A stretch of DNA of 64,000 nt. Source: Poseidonocella sp. HB161398 (GTDB lineage Bacteria > Pseudomonadota > Alphaproteobacteria > Rhodobacterales > Rhodobacteraceae). Numbering within the stretch: position 1 is the stretch's first letter; the number at the start of each line of letters is the position of its first letter. Below, piece by piece: positions 18,935 to 28,093 of this stretch. Made by a program: the position numbers and the translations under genes. A model generated the notes under the pieces. The model worked only from the letters and a program-made list of their open reading frames with translations, was not told where the DNA came from and made no database searches. The stretch is from the NCBI RefSeq assembly GCF_005870025.1, contig NZ_VATA01000007.1:124001-188000 (forward strand), in the 5' to 3' direction.

Positions 18935-19819
18935 TCACCGCCCCGCGATCACCCCGAGCGCCGCCGCGCCGATCTCGCGCAGCGCCGCGTTGCGGGTGGC
19001 GAAGTCGCGGCCCGGCGCCTCGAGATACATCGCCAGCACCCAGGGATCGCGGCCCGGAGGCGTGACGAGCGCCACGAGGTTGCGGGTCTGCGCCCCGGCG
19101 CCCGACTTGTCGGCGATCTGCCAGCCCGCCGGCGCCTCGGCCCTGACGAGCGCGCCGGTCACGCCGCCATGGCTCATCCAGCCGGCAAGCTGCGCGCGGG
19201 AGGCGGGCGAGAGCGCGTCGCCGAGGAAGAGCGCCTGCAGGCTCGCCGCCATCGCCGCCGGGGTCGTCGTGTCCTGCAGCTCGCCCGGCGGGACGTCGTT
19301 CAGCGCGGGCTCGCGCCGGTCCAGACGGCTGACCGGATCGCCGAGCGCGCGCAGGAAGGCGGACACCGCCTGCGGCCCGCCGAGCCGGTCGATCAGCAGG
19401 TTGGCGGCGGTGTTGTCGCTCATGTCGAGCGCGGCGAGGCAGAGATCGCCGATCGCCATGCCGCCGCCCGCCGCCTTTTCCGTCACCGGCGCATAGTCGA
19501 GGATTTCCTCTTCGGGCACCGGCAGGACGTCGTCGAGCGCCAGGCTGCCATGCTCGGCCCGCTCGAGGATCGCGCCGCAGACCGGCACCTTGACCGTGCT
19601 GTTCATCGCGAAGCGCTCCTGCGCGCGGTAGCCCCAGCGGCGGCCGGTGGCGGTATCGACGAGCACGACGCCGGCGCGGGCGCCGAGCCGCTCCTCCAGC
19701 GAGGCGAGGGTGGCGCCGAGCCGGGCGCCCGGATCTTCGGCCAGGGCGGGGACGGCAAGGGACAGGCCGAGGGCGAGCCCTGCCGCGAGGCGCGGCAGGG
19801 AGAAGGGACGGGCAGTCAT
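18935..19819 (-). CDS. bla: Class A beta-lactamase
   Basis: The 294-residue protein is a secreted serine beta-lactamase that hydrolyses beta-lactams in the periplasm. A signal peptide spans residues 1-27 (ending VPALA). Active-site motifs are complete: S74-T-V-K77 (Ambler S70xxK), S134-D-N (SDN loop), E170 with PALN (E166xxxN) and K238-S-G (KTG). C81 and C127 are positioned for the class A disulfide. It is divergent from an AmpR-like gene, the classical inducible arrangement. The substrate profile cannot be read from sequence. Confidence 0.93.
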   Translation of the reverse strand: MTARPFSLPRLAAGLALGLSLAVPALAEDPGARLGATLASLEERLGARAGVVLVDTATGRRWGYRAQERFAMNSTVKVPVCGAILERAEHGSLALDDVLPVPEEEILDYAPVTEKAAGGGMAIGDLCLAALDMSDNTAANLLIDRLGGPQAVSAFLRALGDPVSRLDRREPALNDVPPGELQDTTTPAAMAASLQALFLGDALSPASRAQLAGWMSHGGVTGALVRAEAPAGWQIADKSGAGAQTRNLVALVTPPGRDPWVLAMYLEAPGRDFATRNAALREIGAAALGVIAGR

Positions 19820-19955
19820 GTCGGGATCCTCCGTGAGGGCTGGCCGGGTCGTCCCGGCAGAACATCAGCTGATGTCATGCGGGAACTATAGATCCCCTTG
19901 AAATGGCCCATCAAACGACAAATCTTATGGCCACCCATTAGAAGAATTCATACCC
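19820..19955. promoter_or_regulatory. Divergent bla/ampR-like control region
   Basis: For bla (minus strand) a TTGATG at 19914-19909 and a TATAGT at 19890-19885 are 18 nt apart. A perfect 14-bp palindrome ACATCAGCTGATGT lies at 19862-19875, just downstream of the -10. The AT-richer stretch 19880-19945 between the starts is where an AmpR/LysR T-N11-A site would be expected. The promoter call is by inspection only. Confidence 0.5.
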
Positions 19956-20834
19956 ATGGACCGACCGGATCTTCCCCTAAACGCGCTGCGCACCTTCGAG
20001 GTGGCGCTGCGCCAGGGCAGCTTCACCAAAGCCGCGGCCGAGCTGCGCGTCACCCAGGCGGCGGTCAGCCACCAGATCGCGCGGCTCGAGGATCTGCTGG
20101 GCGCGGCACTCTTCCTGCGGACCTCGGCCGGGCTGGTGCCCACCGACGAGGGGCGGCTGCTGTTTCCGGTGCTGGAGCACGGCTTCGACGCGATCTCGCG
20201 CAGCCTCGACCGGATCAGCGGCCGCCGCGATGCCGAGATCCTGAAAGTGGGGGTCAACACGACCTTCGCGCTCGGCTGGCTGATGCCGCGGCTGGCGGGG
20301 TTCCAGCGCGCCCATCCCGAGATCGACCTGCGGATCTCGACCAACAACAACCGGGTGGAGATCCTGCGCGAGGGGCTCGACATGGCGATCCGCTTCGGCA
20401 GCGGCGCCTGGACCGGCAGCGAGTCCGTCCCGCTGGCCGAGACGCCGCTCTCGGTGCTCTGCGCGCCGGAGCTGGCGGCCGGGCTGTCGCAGCCTGCCGA
20501 TCTGGGGCGGGTCGTGCTCTTGCGCAGCTACCGCAGCGCCGAATGGCCGGGCTGGTTCGAGGCCGCCGGGACGCCGTGCCCGCCGGTCACCGGCCCGGTC
20601 TTCGATTCCTCGGTCGCCCTGGCGGAACTGGCCGCGGAGGGGGCGGGGGCGGCGCTCCTGCCGGTGGCGATGTTCGCCCGCCAGATCGGAGCCGGGCGGC
20701 TGGTCCGGCCCTTCGCCGCCGAGGTCGATGCCGGGGGGTACCACCTGACCTGGCCCTCGGACCGGCCGCAGACCGCCGCGATGGCGCGCTTCGCCGCCTG
20801 GATCGAGGCGGAATGCGCCGGGGCAGGCGGCTGA
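19956..20834 (+). CDS. LysR-family regulator of AmpR type
   Basis: The 292-residue protein begins with a LysR winged helix-turn-helix (residues about 8-66, LPLNALRTFEVALRQGSF and TQAAVSHQIARLE), a segment strongly reminiscent of AmpR. The LysR effector domain follows. AmpR proteins sense muropeptides and activate the divergent beta-lactamase gene. The 136-nt intergenic region and divergent orientation fit that role. No truncation is evident. Confidence 0.9.
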   Translation: MDRPDLPLNALRTFEVALRQGSFTKAAAELRVTQAAVSHQIARLEDLLGAALFLRTSAGLVPTDEGRLLFPVLEHGFDAISRSLDRISGRRDAEILKVGVNTTFALGWLMPRLAGFQRAHPEIDLRISTNNNRVEILREGLDMAIRFGSGAWTGSESVPLAETPLSVLCAPELAAGLSQPADLGRVVLLRSYRSAEWPGWFEAAGTPCPPVTGPVFDSSVALAELAAEGAGAALLPVAMFARQIGAGRLVRPFAAEVDAGGYHLTWPSDRPQTAAMARFAAWIEAECAGAGG

Positions 20835-20900
20835 GCCGCCCCGGCGGACAGGATCAGGCGGCGCCCTCCGTGCCGGGTTTGAAAGGCGCGCCAGTCAAGG

Positions 20901-20929
20901 GCCGGAACGGGCGGACCGCCCGTCCCGGC
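20901..20929. terminator. Bidirectional hairpin between convergent genes
   Basis: GCCGG and ACGGGCGG pair with CCGCCCGT and CCGGC around a minimal loop, forming a long GC-rich stem between the convergent AmpR-like and imelysin-domain genes. No U-tract follows on either strand. Confidence 0.5.
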
Positions 20930-20940
20930 GCCCTTCCAGC

Positions 20941-21768
20941 TCAGCCGAGGCCGAGCTTCGCCTCGAGGGTCGAGAGATCCTCGGCCAGCGTGTTGACCTT
21001 GGCCGAGAGGAGCGCGCGGTCGCTGCCCGAGAGCTCTTCGTAGGAGGCGAAGCCGCCATCCTCGGTGCGGTACTTGGCCAGCACCTCCTCGACCGTGCCG
21101 AAATTGCCGTCGACCTTGGCGGTGAAGGCGCTGTCGCCCTCGGCCAGGAGCGGCTTCAGCAGCTCGTAGATCTCCTTGGCGCCGGCGAAATTGGCGTCGA
21201 AATCCCACAGGTCGGTGCGGCTGTAGCGGTCTTCCTCGCCCGAGATCTTGGTCGCCGCGACCTCTTCCATCAGCGCGGCGGCGCCGCCGACGACGGCATC
21301 CGGCGGGAAGGTCAGCGCGGCGATGCGGCTGTCGAGATCGGTGACATCGGCCAGCAGACCGTCGGCATAGTCCTGGATCCCGTCGGTCGAGCCCTCGACC
21401 CAGAGCCCGTACTCGATCCGGTGGAAGCCGGTGAAGGCGGGATCCGCCTCGCCCTTCTCGTAGTCATCGGCCCGCGCGTCGATCGAGACATCGAGATCGG
21501 CGAAGAGCTCGGCGATCGGCTCGATCTTCTCGTAGCTGGTGCGGGTGGCGGCGAAAAGCGCCTTGGCGCCCTCGACATCGCCCGCCTTGATCGCGTCGAC
21601 CAGGCCGGTCGTGTCGGCGACGAGCTGCGCGGTGTTCTCGGCGACGTAGATCTTGTAGTCGGCCAGCGGCGCGACGAGTTCCAGCGAGGGCGAGGCGGCC
21701 AGGGCGGAGAGGCCCCAGCCCGCGAGTCCCGCGGCCAGCACAGTGGTCTTCAGGAAGTTGCCGGTCAT
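20941..21768 (-). CDS. EfeM/EfeO-family lipoprotein-like protein with M75 (imelysin-type) domain only
   Basis: The 275-residue protein has a signal peptide (residues 1-25, ending LSALAA) and a single M75/imelysin-like domain carrying the conserved GFHRIEYGLW motif, whose HxxE is the proposed iron-binding site. It lacks the N-terminal cupredoxin domain of full-length EfeO and so resembles EfeM. It is the last gene of the efeUOB operon, 37 nt after efeB, and is probably periplasmic. It makes this operon carry two M75 proteins. Confidence 0.85.
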   Translation of the reverse strand: MTGNFLKTTVLAAGLAGWGLSALAASPSLELVAPLADYKIYVAENTAQLVADTTGLVDAIKAGDVEGAKALFAATRTSYEKIEPIAELFADLDVSIDARADDYEKGEADPAFTGFHRIEYGLWVEGSTDGIQDYADGLLADVTDLDSRIAALTFPPDAVVGGAAALMEEVAATKISGEEDRYSRTDLWDFDANFAGAKEIYELLKPLLAEGDSAFTAKVDGNFGTVEEVLAKYRTEDGGFASYEELSGSDRALLSAKVNTLAEDLSTLEAKLGLG

Positions 21769-21805
21769 TCTTCTTCTCCTTCGGATGGGCCGGGCTGGCT
21801 GGCAC

Positions 21806-23110
21806 TCAGGCGTGGCGGACGGCGTCTAGCAGGGTGGCGCCGAGATGGTCCCCGGCGTCGCGGATGCCCGGAAGGACGAAGAAATACCCCCCTCCGAACG
21901 GTTTGAGATATTCCTCGAGCGGCTCGCCGTTCAGCCGGGTCTGGACGGTGATGAACCCCGCCTCGAGATCGGCCTGGTAGCAGATGAACAGGAGCCCCTG
22001 GTCGAGCTGCCCATTGGCGCTGACGCCGCGGGAATAGTTGAAGGGGCGGCGCAGGATCAGGTTCGCTTCGCTGCCCTTGCTGCGCGGATTGGCGCGGCGG
22101 ATATGCGAGTCGAGCGGCGTCGCCAGCCCGTCGGGATCGGCGGCATAGTCCGGCACGTCGCGCTCGGTGGCGGCCTCTCCGCCGTCGAGCGGCGCGCCCG
22201 AGACCTTGCGGCGGCCGAAGATCGCCTCCTGCTCGGCAAGCGCGGAGCGGTCCCAGCGCTCGACGAAGTTGCGGATCAGCCGCACCGCCTGGTAGCTGCC
22301 GCCCTGCGCCCAGCCCGGCTCGCCGGCGGCGTGGGTCCAGACCAGCCGGTCCATCGCCGCGGCGTCGTTCGAGTCGGGATTGGCCGAGCCGTCGCGGAAG
22401 CCCAGGAAGTTGCGCGCCGACTGGGTCTCGCCCGACGGGGCGGGCACGACCGGCGGCACGCTGCCCTCCATCGTCCAGCGCAGCACCAGGAATTCCGACA
22501 GCGATTTCACGATGTCGCGCAGGGCGTGGATGTTCGTGTCGGGCAGGCCGGCGCAGAACTGGATCGACAGGTCGCCATGGCACATCGCCGGATCGAGCGC
22601 GTCATTGGGGAATTCGGCCATCCGCGCGAGATGCACCGGCGCGAGCCCCGAAAGCCAGTCGCGCCCGTCGAAGAAGGAGCGGCCGAGCCCGACGGTGACG
22701 GTCAGGCTGTCGGGGGAGACGACCGGGCCGAGCATGCCCGAATCCGCCGGCGGCAGGCGCGGGTCGCGGCCGGGCACCTCGCCGCCCTGGGTCAGGAAGG
22801 CGATCCGCTCCGTCAGGGTCTTCAGCATCCGCTCGACCTCGTCGGGGCTGAAGGCGACCACGTCGAAGGCGGCGACCAGCCCGGCCTCGGGGCGGGGCGT
22901 GACGATCCCGGCCTGGTGGCGGCCCAGATAGGGCACGCGGCGCGCGGCCGCCTCGGCCGAGGCATCGGGGGCGTCATTGACCTGTGGCGCCGCGGCGGTC
23001 CCGGCCTGCGCGGCCATCGCGCCGATCCCGCCCGCGCCCAGTCCCAGAAGCACGCTGCGGCGGCTGGGCCCGAAGGGGCAGCCGCGGCCCCCGTGATCTG
23101 CCTTGCTCAT
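21806..23110 (-). CDS. efeB: EfeB, Tat-exported DyP-type haem peroxidase (deferrochelatase)
   Basis: The 434-residue protein starts with a twin-arginine signal (RRSVLLGLGAGG, residues about 18-29), so it is exported folded. The DyP signature GFRDG appears in NFLGFRDGSANPD, and the C-terminal half has the expected second ferredoxin-like domain. EfeB oxidises Fe(II) or extracts iron from haem in the periplasm and works with EfeO and EfeU. Its start is 1 nt after the efeO stop, so the genes are tightly coupled. Confidence 0.93.
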   Translation of the reverse strand: MSKADHGGRGCPFGPSRRSVLLGLGAGGIGAMAAQAGTAAAPQVNDAPDASAEAAARRVPYLGRHQAGIVTPRPEAGLVAAFDVVAFSPDEVERMLKTLTERIAFLTQGGEVPGRDPRLPPADSGMLGPVVSPDSLTVTVGLGRSFFDGRDWLSGLAPVHLARMAEFPNDALDPAMCHGDLSIQFCAGLPDTNIHALRDIVKSLSEFLVLRWTMEGSVPPVVPAPSGETQSARNFLGFRDGSANPDSNDAAAMDRLVWTHAAGEPGWAQGGSYQAVRLIRNFVERWDRSALAEQEAIFGRRKVSGAPLDGGEAATERDVPDYAADPDGLATPLDSHIRRANPRSKGSEANLILRRPFNYSRGVSANGQLDQGLLFICYQADLEAGFITVQTRLNGEPLEEYLKPFGGGYFFVLPGIRDAGDHLGATLLDAVRHA

Positions 23111-23111
23111 C

Positions 23112-24278
23112 TCAATTCATCCCGATTGCCGGTTCAATCCTGTCGAACCCCGCCTGCAGCGCGGCCATGTCCCGGGCCAGCGCGTCGCGCGCCTCCTGCG
23201 GGACGCTGCCATAGGGGGGATAGCCGCCATCGGCGCCGCGAAGCTTGGCCAGCCCCGCCTCGGCCCGGCCGAGCGCATCGCCGATCTCGGTCCCGAGCGC
23301 CGGATCGGCGCCTTCGAGCATCGGCCCGAGCAGCCCGGCGATCTTGCGGATGCCCTCGAGGCTGGCGGCGAATTCCGGCAGGTCGTCCCCGGCATAGGCG
23401 TCCTCGCCCGCCGGGATCTGCGCCTCGGCCAGCTGTCCGGCCATCGCCCCCGGCAGCGACATCAGCAGCTCCGGCGTCAGCGTCATTTCCTTCAGCCGCG
23501 CGCCCAGGGTCTCCAGATCGGCCACCAACTGGTCGGCGGCGGGGGCGAGCCCCTGGGTGCTCTCTTCGGCGAAGAGGCCGTATTCGATCCGGTGGTAGCC
23601 GGTGAAGCCCGGATCGGCCTCGCGCCCGGCCAGATAGGCGGCGGAGGGGTCGATGGCGTTCTCCAGATCCGAAAGCCGGTAGGCCAGCGGCTCGACATGG
23701 CGGTAGGGCAGTCGCGCCGCGCGCCAGGCCGCCTGCGCCGCGGGCAGGTCGTTCGCCGCGATCGCCGCGCGCAGCGCCTCGGCCGCCTGCACCGCCTTGC
23801 GGCTCTCGAGCACCAGGTAGACGCGGTATTCCGAGAGCGGGCCGAGGAAATCCTTCAGCGTGACGTTCGCCGCGGCGGCGCTCGCCTCCTCGGAGACGGT
23901 GACATGCAGATGCCCGCGCGGGTTCGACAAGAGGCCGCAGGTGATGTCGTAGTCGCCGGGCTGGAGCGGCACCTCCATCTGCTGGTGGAAGCCCGGCGCG
24001 ATGTTCTCGCGCTCGGCCACGACCATAACGCCATCGAGGATTTCCCATTCGATCGGCCGGTCCGAGGCGTTGACGATCTCGAACCGGCGGGTCCCGCCCG
24101 GCAGAGTCAGCGTGTTCGGCGTGCAGGCCCCGGCGCTGACCGTGACCCGGGTGGCGGCGGCGGCGGGCCGGTCCGCGGTCTGCTGCACCGCGTACCAGAA
24201 GGCCCCGCCGCCCGCGGCCGCGAGAAGCGCGGATCCGGCCACGCAGAGATTGAGCAGCGTGCGGTTCGTCCGGGCCAT
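23112..24278 (-). CDS. efeO: EfeO, cupredoxin plus M75 periplasmic iron-uptake protein
   Basis: Start at ATG 24278, one base after the efeU stop, gives 388 residues. There is an N-terminal signal or membrane anchor (about 6-30), a cupredoxin-like domain (about 40-130, with CTPNTLTLPGG and DYDITCGLL), then an M75 domain with GYHRIEYGLF (HxxE). This is the full EfeO architecture, presenting iron to the EfeU permease. A longer frame upstream overlaps efeU and was rejected. Confidence 0.93.
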   Translation of the reverse strand: MARTNRTLLNLCVAGSALLAAAGGGAFWYAVQQTADRPAAAATRVTVSAGACTPNTLTLPGGTRRFEIVNASDRPIEWEILDGVMVVAERENIAPGFHQQMEVPLQPGDYDITCGLLSNPRGHLHVTVSEEASAAAANVTLKDFLGPLSEYRVYLVLESRKAVQAAEALRAAIAANDLPAAQAAWRAARLPYRHVEPLAYRLSDLENAIDPSAAYLAGREADPGFTGYHRIEYGLFAEESTQGLAPAADQLVADLETLGARLKEMTLTPELLMSLPGAMAGQLAEAQIPAGEDAYAGDDLPEFAASLEGIRKIAGLLGPMLEGADPALGTEIGDALGRAEAGLAKLRGADGGYPPYGSVPQEARDALARDMAALQAGFDRIEPAIGMN

Positions 24279-24279
24279 G

Positions 24280-25128
24280 TCAGTTCCGCCCCTCGATCGC
24301 GGCGCCGCCCCGGCGCAGCCCTTGGCGGGCAGGCGGGCGCAGGAAGGCCCAGAGCGCCAGGACCAGGAAGCCGACATAGGCGATCACCTCGCCCAGGACC
24401 GGCGTGTCGCGATAGCCGAGGAGCCCGCCGAGCACGGTGCCGAGCGGCCCCGATTCCGGCAGTTCCGCGCTAAGATCCCACACGACGCCCTGCAGCCCGT
24501 TCCAGAGCCCGGCCTCGTGCAGCGCCTTGACCGAGCCCGCCAGCAGGCCCGCGGCGACGAAGATCAGGAAGACGCCGGTCCAGCGGAAGAACCGCGCCAG
24601 GTCGATGCGCAGGGCGCCCGCATAGATCGCCCAGCCCGCCAGGGCGGAGAGGGCGAGCCCGAGCAGCGCGCCCAGCGGCGCCAGCGCGTCCTGGCTCTGC
24701 TGCAGGATGGCGAGCAGGAAGAACACGGATTCGAGCCCCTCGCGCGCCACCGCGAAGAAGACCATGCCGATCAGCGCCAGCGTCGCCATGCGGCCCGCGC
24801 CGAGCGCCGTGTCGATCGAGGCCTGCAGGTCGGCGCGCATCGAGCGCGCGGCGCGGCGCATCCAGAAGACCATCGACATCAGCACGGCAACAGCGAGAAG
24901 GCCGATCGCCGCCTCGAAGAGCTCCTGCGCCTTCTGCGGGAATCCGGTGCTGGCCAGCTGCAGCGCGGCCCCGGCGAAAAGCGCGGCGGCCAGGGCCAGG
25001 AAGACGCCGATCCAGATGGCGGGCAGCCAGTCGCGGCGGCCGGTCTGGCGCAGGTATCCGGCGATGATCCCGACGATCAGGGCGGCTTCCAGCCCTTCGC
25101 GCAGCATGATGAGAAATGGTGCGAGCAT
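24280..25128 (-). CDS. efeU: EfeU, FTR1-type iron permease
   Basis: The 282-residue inner-membrane protein has about seven hydrophobic segments and two REGLE iron-relay motifs (LREGLEAAL near the N-terminus and AREGLESVFF near residue 135). ATG 25128 has AGGAG close upstream and gives the standard N-terminus; the longer upstream frame has no hydrophobic or family character. It is first in the efeU-efeO-efeB-efeM-like operon and imports ferric or ferrous iron delivered by EfeO/EfeB. Confidence 0.93.
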   Translation of the reverse strand: MLAPFLIMLREGLEAALIVGIIAGYLRQTGRRDWLPAIWIGVFLALAAALFAGAALQLASTGFPQKAQELFEAAIGLLAVAVLMSMVFWMRRAARSMRADLQASIDTALGAGRMATLALIGMVFFAVAREGLESVFFLLAILQQSQDALAPLGALLGLALSALAGWAIYAGALRIDLARFFRWTGVFLIFVAAGLLAGSVKALHEAGLWNGLQGVVWDLSAELPESGPLGTVLGGLLGYRDTPVLGEVIAYVGFLVLALWAFLRPPARQGLRRGGAAIEGRN

Positions 25129-25224
25129 CCCGTGTCTCCTCGGCTCTGTCGTGGCATGTCCGGGCGGGCGGCCCGGGCTGGGAATGTCGCGGCAAAGACA
25201 GCGGTCTTGGTTTCGGTCTGGCGG

Positions 25225-25274
25225 CATCTAGAGGGCGGGATGGTGCCTTGTCAAAATCCGATTGAATTAATCGG
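25225..25274 (-). promoter_or_regulatory. efe operon promoter with palindromic operator candidate
   Basis: On the minus strand TTGACA (25254-25249) and TAGATG (25230-25225) are separated by 18 nt. Just upstream, CCGATT-GAATT-AATCGG (25258-25274) is an inverted repeat with perfect 6-nt arms. The position suggests an iron-responsive operator (Fur/Mur, RirA or Irr), but the sequence does not clearly match any one published consensus. Confidence 0.5.
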
Positions 25275-27625
25275 AATTAGCGGGCGTCAAAAAAACGTGA
25301 GCTTGCATGGCGTTGCCCGCGCGCGGCGGCGAAGGGCGTATTGGCACGCGGTTCCTGGAAGGGCTGCAACCAGGTCTGAAGATGCAGCGCCTGTCGTTCG
25401 GGGCCTGTCGTTCGGGTCCTGTCCGGTCCGGCAGACCCGATGCGCGCAGGATGGCGATGCGGTCCATCCGGAGCCTCGGAAAGCGCTGCCGCCGTCCTCG
25501 CGAAGCCTCTCGGCACCGACGGCCGCAACACAAGCGGGCAAGACCCGGCAATCGCCCGAAGGACGGCGTCTGCAGCTGCCGTCCTCTTCGCTCCTGTCTC
25601 CGGACCGGGCGCCGGACCTGCCCTCGATCCCGTCGCCGGGCTGGTGCCATCCCCGGCCGGAGAGGGCCTCTTCGCTGGCCGGAACCGCTCCGATCGCCGC
25701 TGCATTGCCATCGCCCGAGGAGGACGTGCCAGTCCGGAGCCTTGCCCTCGCCGCAGGCGGCCGGGTCGGCAGCCCGCTTCCGCCCATTTCCGGGTCGCGC
25801 CAAAGCCATTTCGATCGACGTCCGGGGCAATGCCCCGGAGCCGGGATCGCTGCCCACGGCACGGTGCCGATATGCGGCCTCCCGCCAGTCGCCGGACCCG
25901 GTCGCGGCACGTGCCATTCGGCCGATGTCCCCGGCCACCGCGTTTCCGCTGGCGGGAGAGGCAATCGGGAAATGTCCGGGCGGTTGCCGAGCGCATGACG
26001 GCATGGGGCGCCCGGGTGCATGGCGACCCGGCACAGCCGATCTTCCGCGTTGCGGGAATAGTCATCGGGCGCTGCCGCGCGAAGATGGCAGGACCCTACC
26101 TTGCGCGGGGCCCGCATGCCGGGCTTTCGCCACGGTTCCCGCGGAAGAGGCCGGGCTATCGGCTCCGTCCTGTGCCAGACCGGATCCGACCGGCCATCCC
26201 GACGCACCAGACCCGCATTTGCCAGGCGATATGCCTGCGGCTGCAAGTGGCGGCACGATTGGGCCCGACCTTGGACCCGAAGATGAACCGCCGTCATTTT
26301 CCGGGCTTGAGGGCAAAGCGCGAAGGCTGCGCCGTCGAGACCGTCCAACGGCGGCTTCTCGGCGAACGGACATGCGGGCTGTTCCGGGCGGAGCTTCGCC
26401 TTGCCGGAGGCTGGCCTTGCCGTACCGGCCCTCGCCGGCGACAAAACCGGTCTGCTTCCCGGCGGCATTTCCCGGGTCGCGCCGACATTTCTCGCGAGGG
26501 ACGATGCGGTACCGCTCTGCGATCGCGTCGGCCCCTCATCCACGATAGCGGAGCTCGTGACGATCTCGCCGGCGCACCCGTTTTCCGGCCCGCCAGGAGC
26601 ACCGGCACTGCCGCGGTTCGTGGCGTGCATCTGCTGCAGCAAGACACGGACCTGCCCGTTTCAGCCGAGGCCGGGCTGAACGCGCCCCTGTCGCATGAGC
26701 ACCCGGCGGCAGCCTCCGCTGCGATCGGACCCGTCGCGCGAGAGGTCTCCGGACATCGCCGTGTCCGAGGCGCGAAGATGATGCCGACCACCATGCCAGC
26801 GCGCAGATCGGCCATGGGGTGCAGCTGGAAGAGGTCGTGGACCGCAGCCGTTCCGAAGACATGGCCGGCGCCGCGCGCGACGTCGTCCGGGCAGGCGCAG
26901 CCCAGTTGGCGGAAGCCGGGCGCGCTGTTGCACGGACGGACGCCAGCGGCGGCCATGTCGCGCGGTGCCCGCCCCGCTGCGCCTCCGCCGAGACCGGCCC
27001 GGCAGTTGAAATGGCCCAGAGGCCGCGCCCCCTGCGCCAAGGAGAGGGCCAGCCTGCCTGCTTGCTGTGTGGCGGCAATGACCGGGCCGCGAAGATGCGG
27101 GTCCCGGCGCGCTTGGCTGCATGCCCGTCGACGCGGCCGGCCCGGAGCGGATCACGCATCCTCGGCGCGCGGAGGCGATGGCCGCCTCTCTTGCCGCCGC
27201 GGGGCCTCCGTCCCGGCGCAAGTCCCGGCCAGGCGGCAAGCTCCTGCCATGCCCGCGACCCGCCCGGTGGCCAGCCGCCGCGGCCGGCTGTTGGCGGGGG
27301 CGGGACCCTGCCTCGGAAAAGGGGGGATCTGAAGGGGCCCGATATCGATCGAAGCGATCCTGGCCGGGGACATCAGCGTCGCAGGGCCGGCCAGCGCGCG
27401 GATCGCGCGACCGCTCCCGGCAAGTGCCGGGACGGAGAAACGTCCAGACGGGCTGGCGCGTCGGCGGGGCAGGCCAGCCTTCGCGCGGCTCATGTCCCGA
27501 TGGACGACCCGGGCCGGAGCCCGAGGACCATCAGCAGGGCGTCCGCCCCATCTTGCGCAGTCGATGCCTTGCCGACGCTGCGGGCGGACCCGACGGGATA
27601 CGGCGATGGAGCGCGGCTCGGGACC
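25275..27625. other. 2.3-kb tract without a recognisable gene
   Basis: Long open frames exist on both strands but have no ribosome-binding site, no domain and a Pro/Arg/Gly-rich composition expected of GC-rich noncoding DNA. A short 14-bp tandem duplication occurs at about 25391-25418. I see no RNA gene or intact insertion sequence. It is probably decayed DNA. Confidence 0.55.
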
Positions 27626-28093
27626 TCAATTGCAGCAGAAGGACCCGAGCTTCGCACTGCCCATCAGCCGGTCGAAGTGATGGCCCTTCATGTGGACGAG
27701 CGAACGGTGATCGCCGGCCTCGAACCATATTTCGTCCAGCCCGTACATCTCCCGGTCGAGCACCGTCGGGATGCCGTAGGCGTCGCCCACCGGCGGCGCT
27801 GCGCCGAAATCGCAATCGTCGAACACCTCCGCCAGTTCATGTTCGCCGGCGAGCCCGAGACGGCTTTCCAGCATCACCTGAAGCCGGTGCAGATCGACCA
27901 TGTGGCAACTTGGAACCACCGCGAGGATGGGCGTCCTCTCCGAGTGGATCAGGATGGACTTGGCGAGATGGTCACCGGGAATATGAGCGCTCGCGGCCGT
28001 TCCGCTGGAAGTTGCGGAATAGGCGTGGGCAAGCATGTCGTAGGGCAGGCGCCTTGCATCGAGATGATGCTTGAGACGGGATGAAATGGCCAT
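27626..28093 (-). CDS. YbaK/EbsC-family aminoacyl-tRNA deacylase-like protein
   Basis: ATG 28093 is preceded by a strong AGGAGG ribosome-binding site and gives 155 residues. The sequence fits the YbaK/ProRS-associated editing domain: DHLAKSILIH, LAVVPSCHMVDL, GAAPPVGDAYGIPTVLD and a C-terminal MKGHHFDRL segment. Such proteins hydrolyse mis-charged tRNAs (for example Cys-tRNA-Pro). It is the only intact recognisable gene between 25.3 and 31.9 kb and has no operon partner. Confidence 0.85.
   Translation of the reverse strand: MAISSRLKHHLDARRLPYDMLAHAYSATSSGTAASAHIPGDHLAKSILIHSERTPILAVVPSCHMVDLHRLQVMLESRLGLAGEHELAEVFDDCDFGAAPPVGDAYGIPTVLDREMYGLDEIWFEAGDHRSLVHMKGHHFDRLMGSAKLGSFCCN

Noticed and set aside
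25391-25418. Two tandem copies of a 14-bp unit
   Set aside because: Too short and too few copies to support a named repeat or regulatory element.
25307-27332. Long plus-strand open frames of 400-630 codons
   Set aside because: No ribosome-binding site, no recognisable motif and Pro/Arg/Gly-rich composition; equally long frames occur on the other strand.
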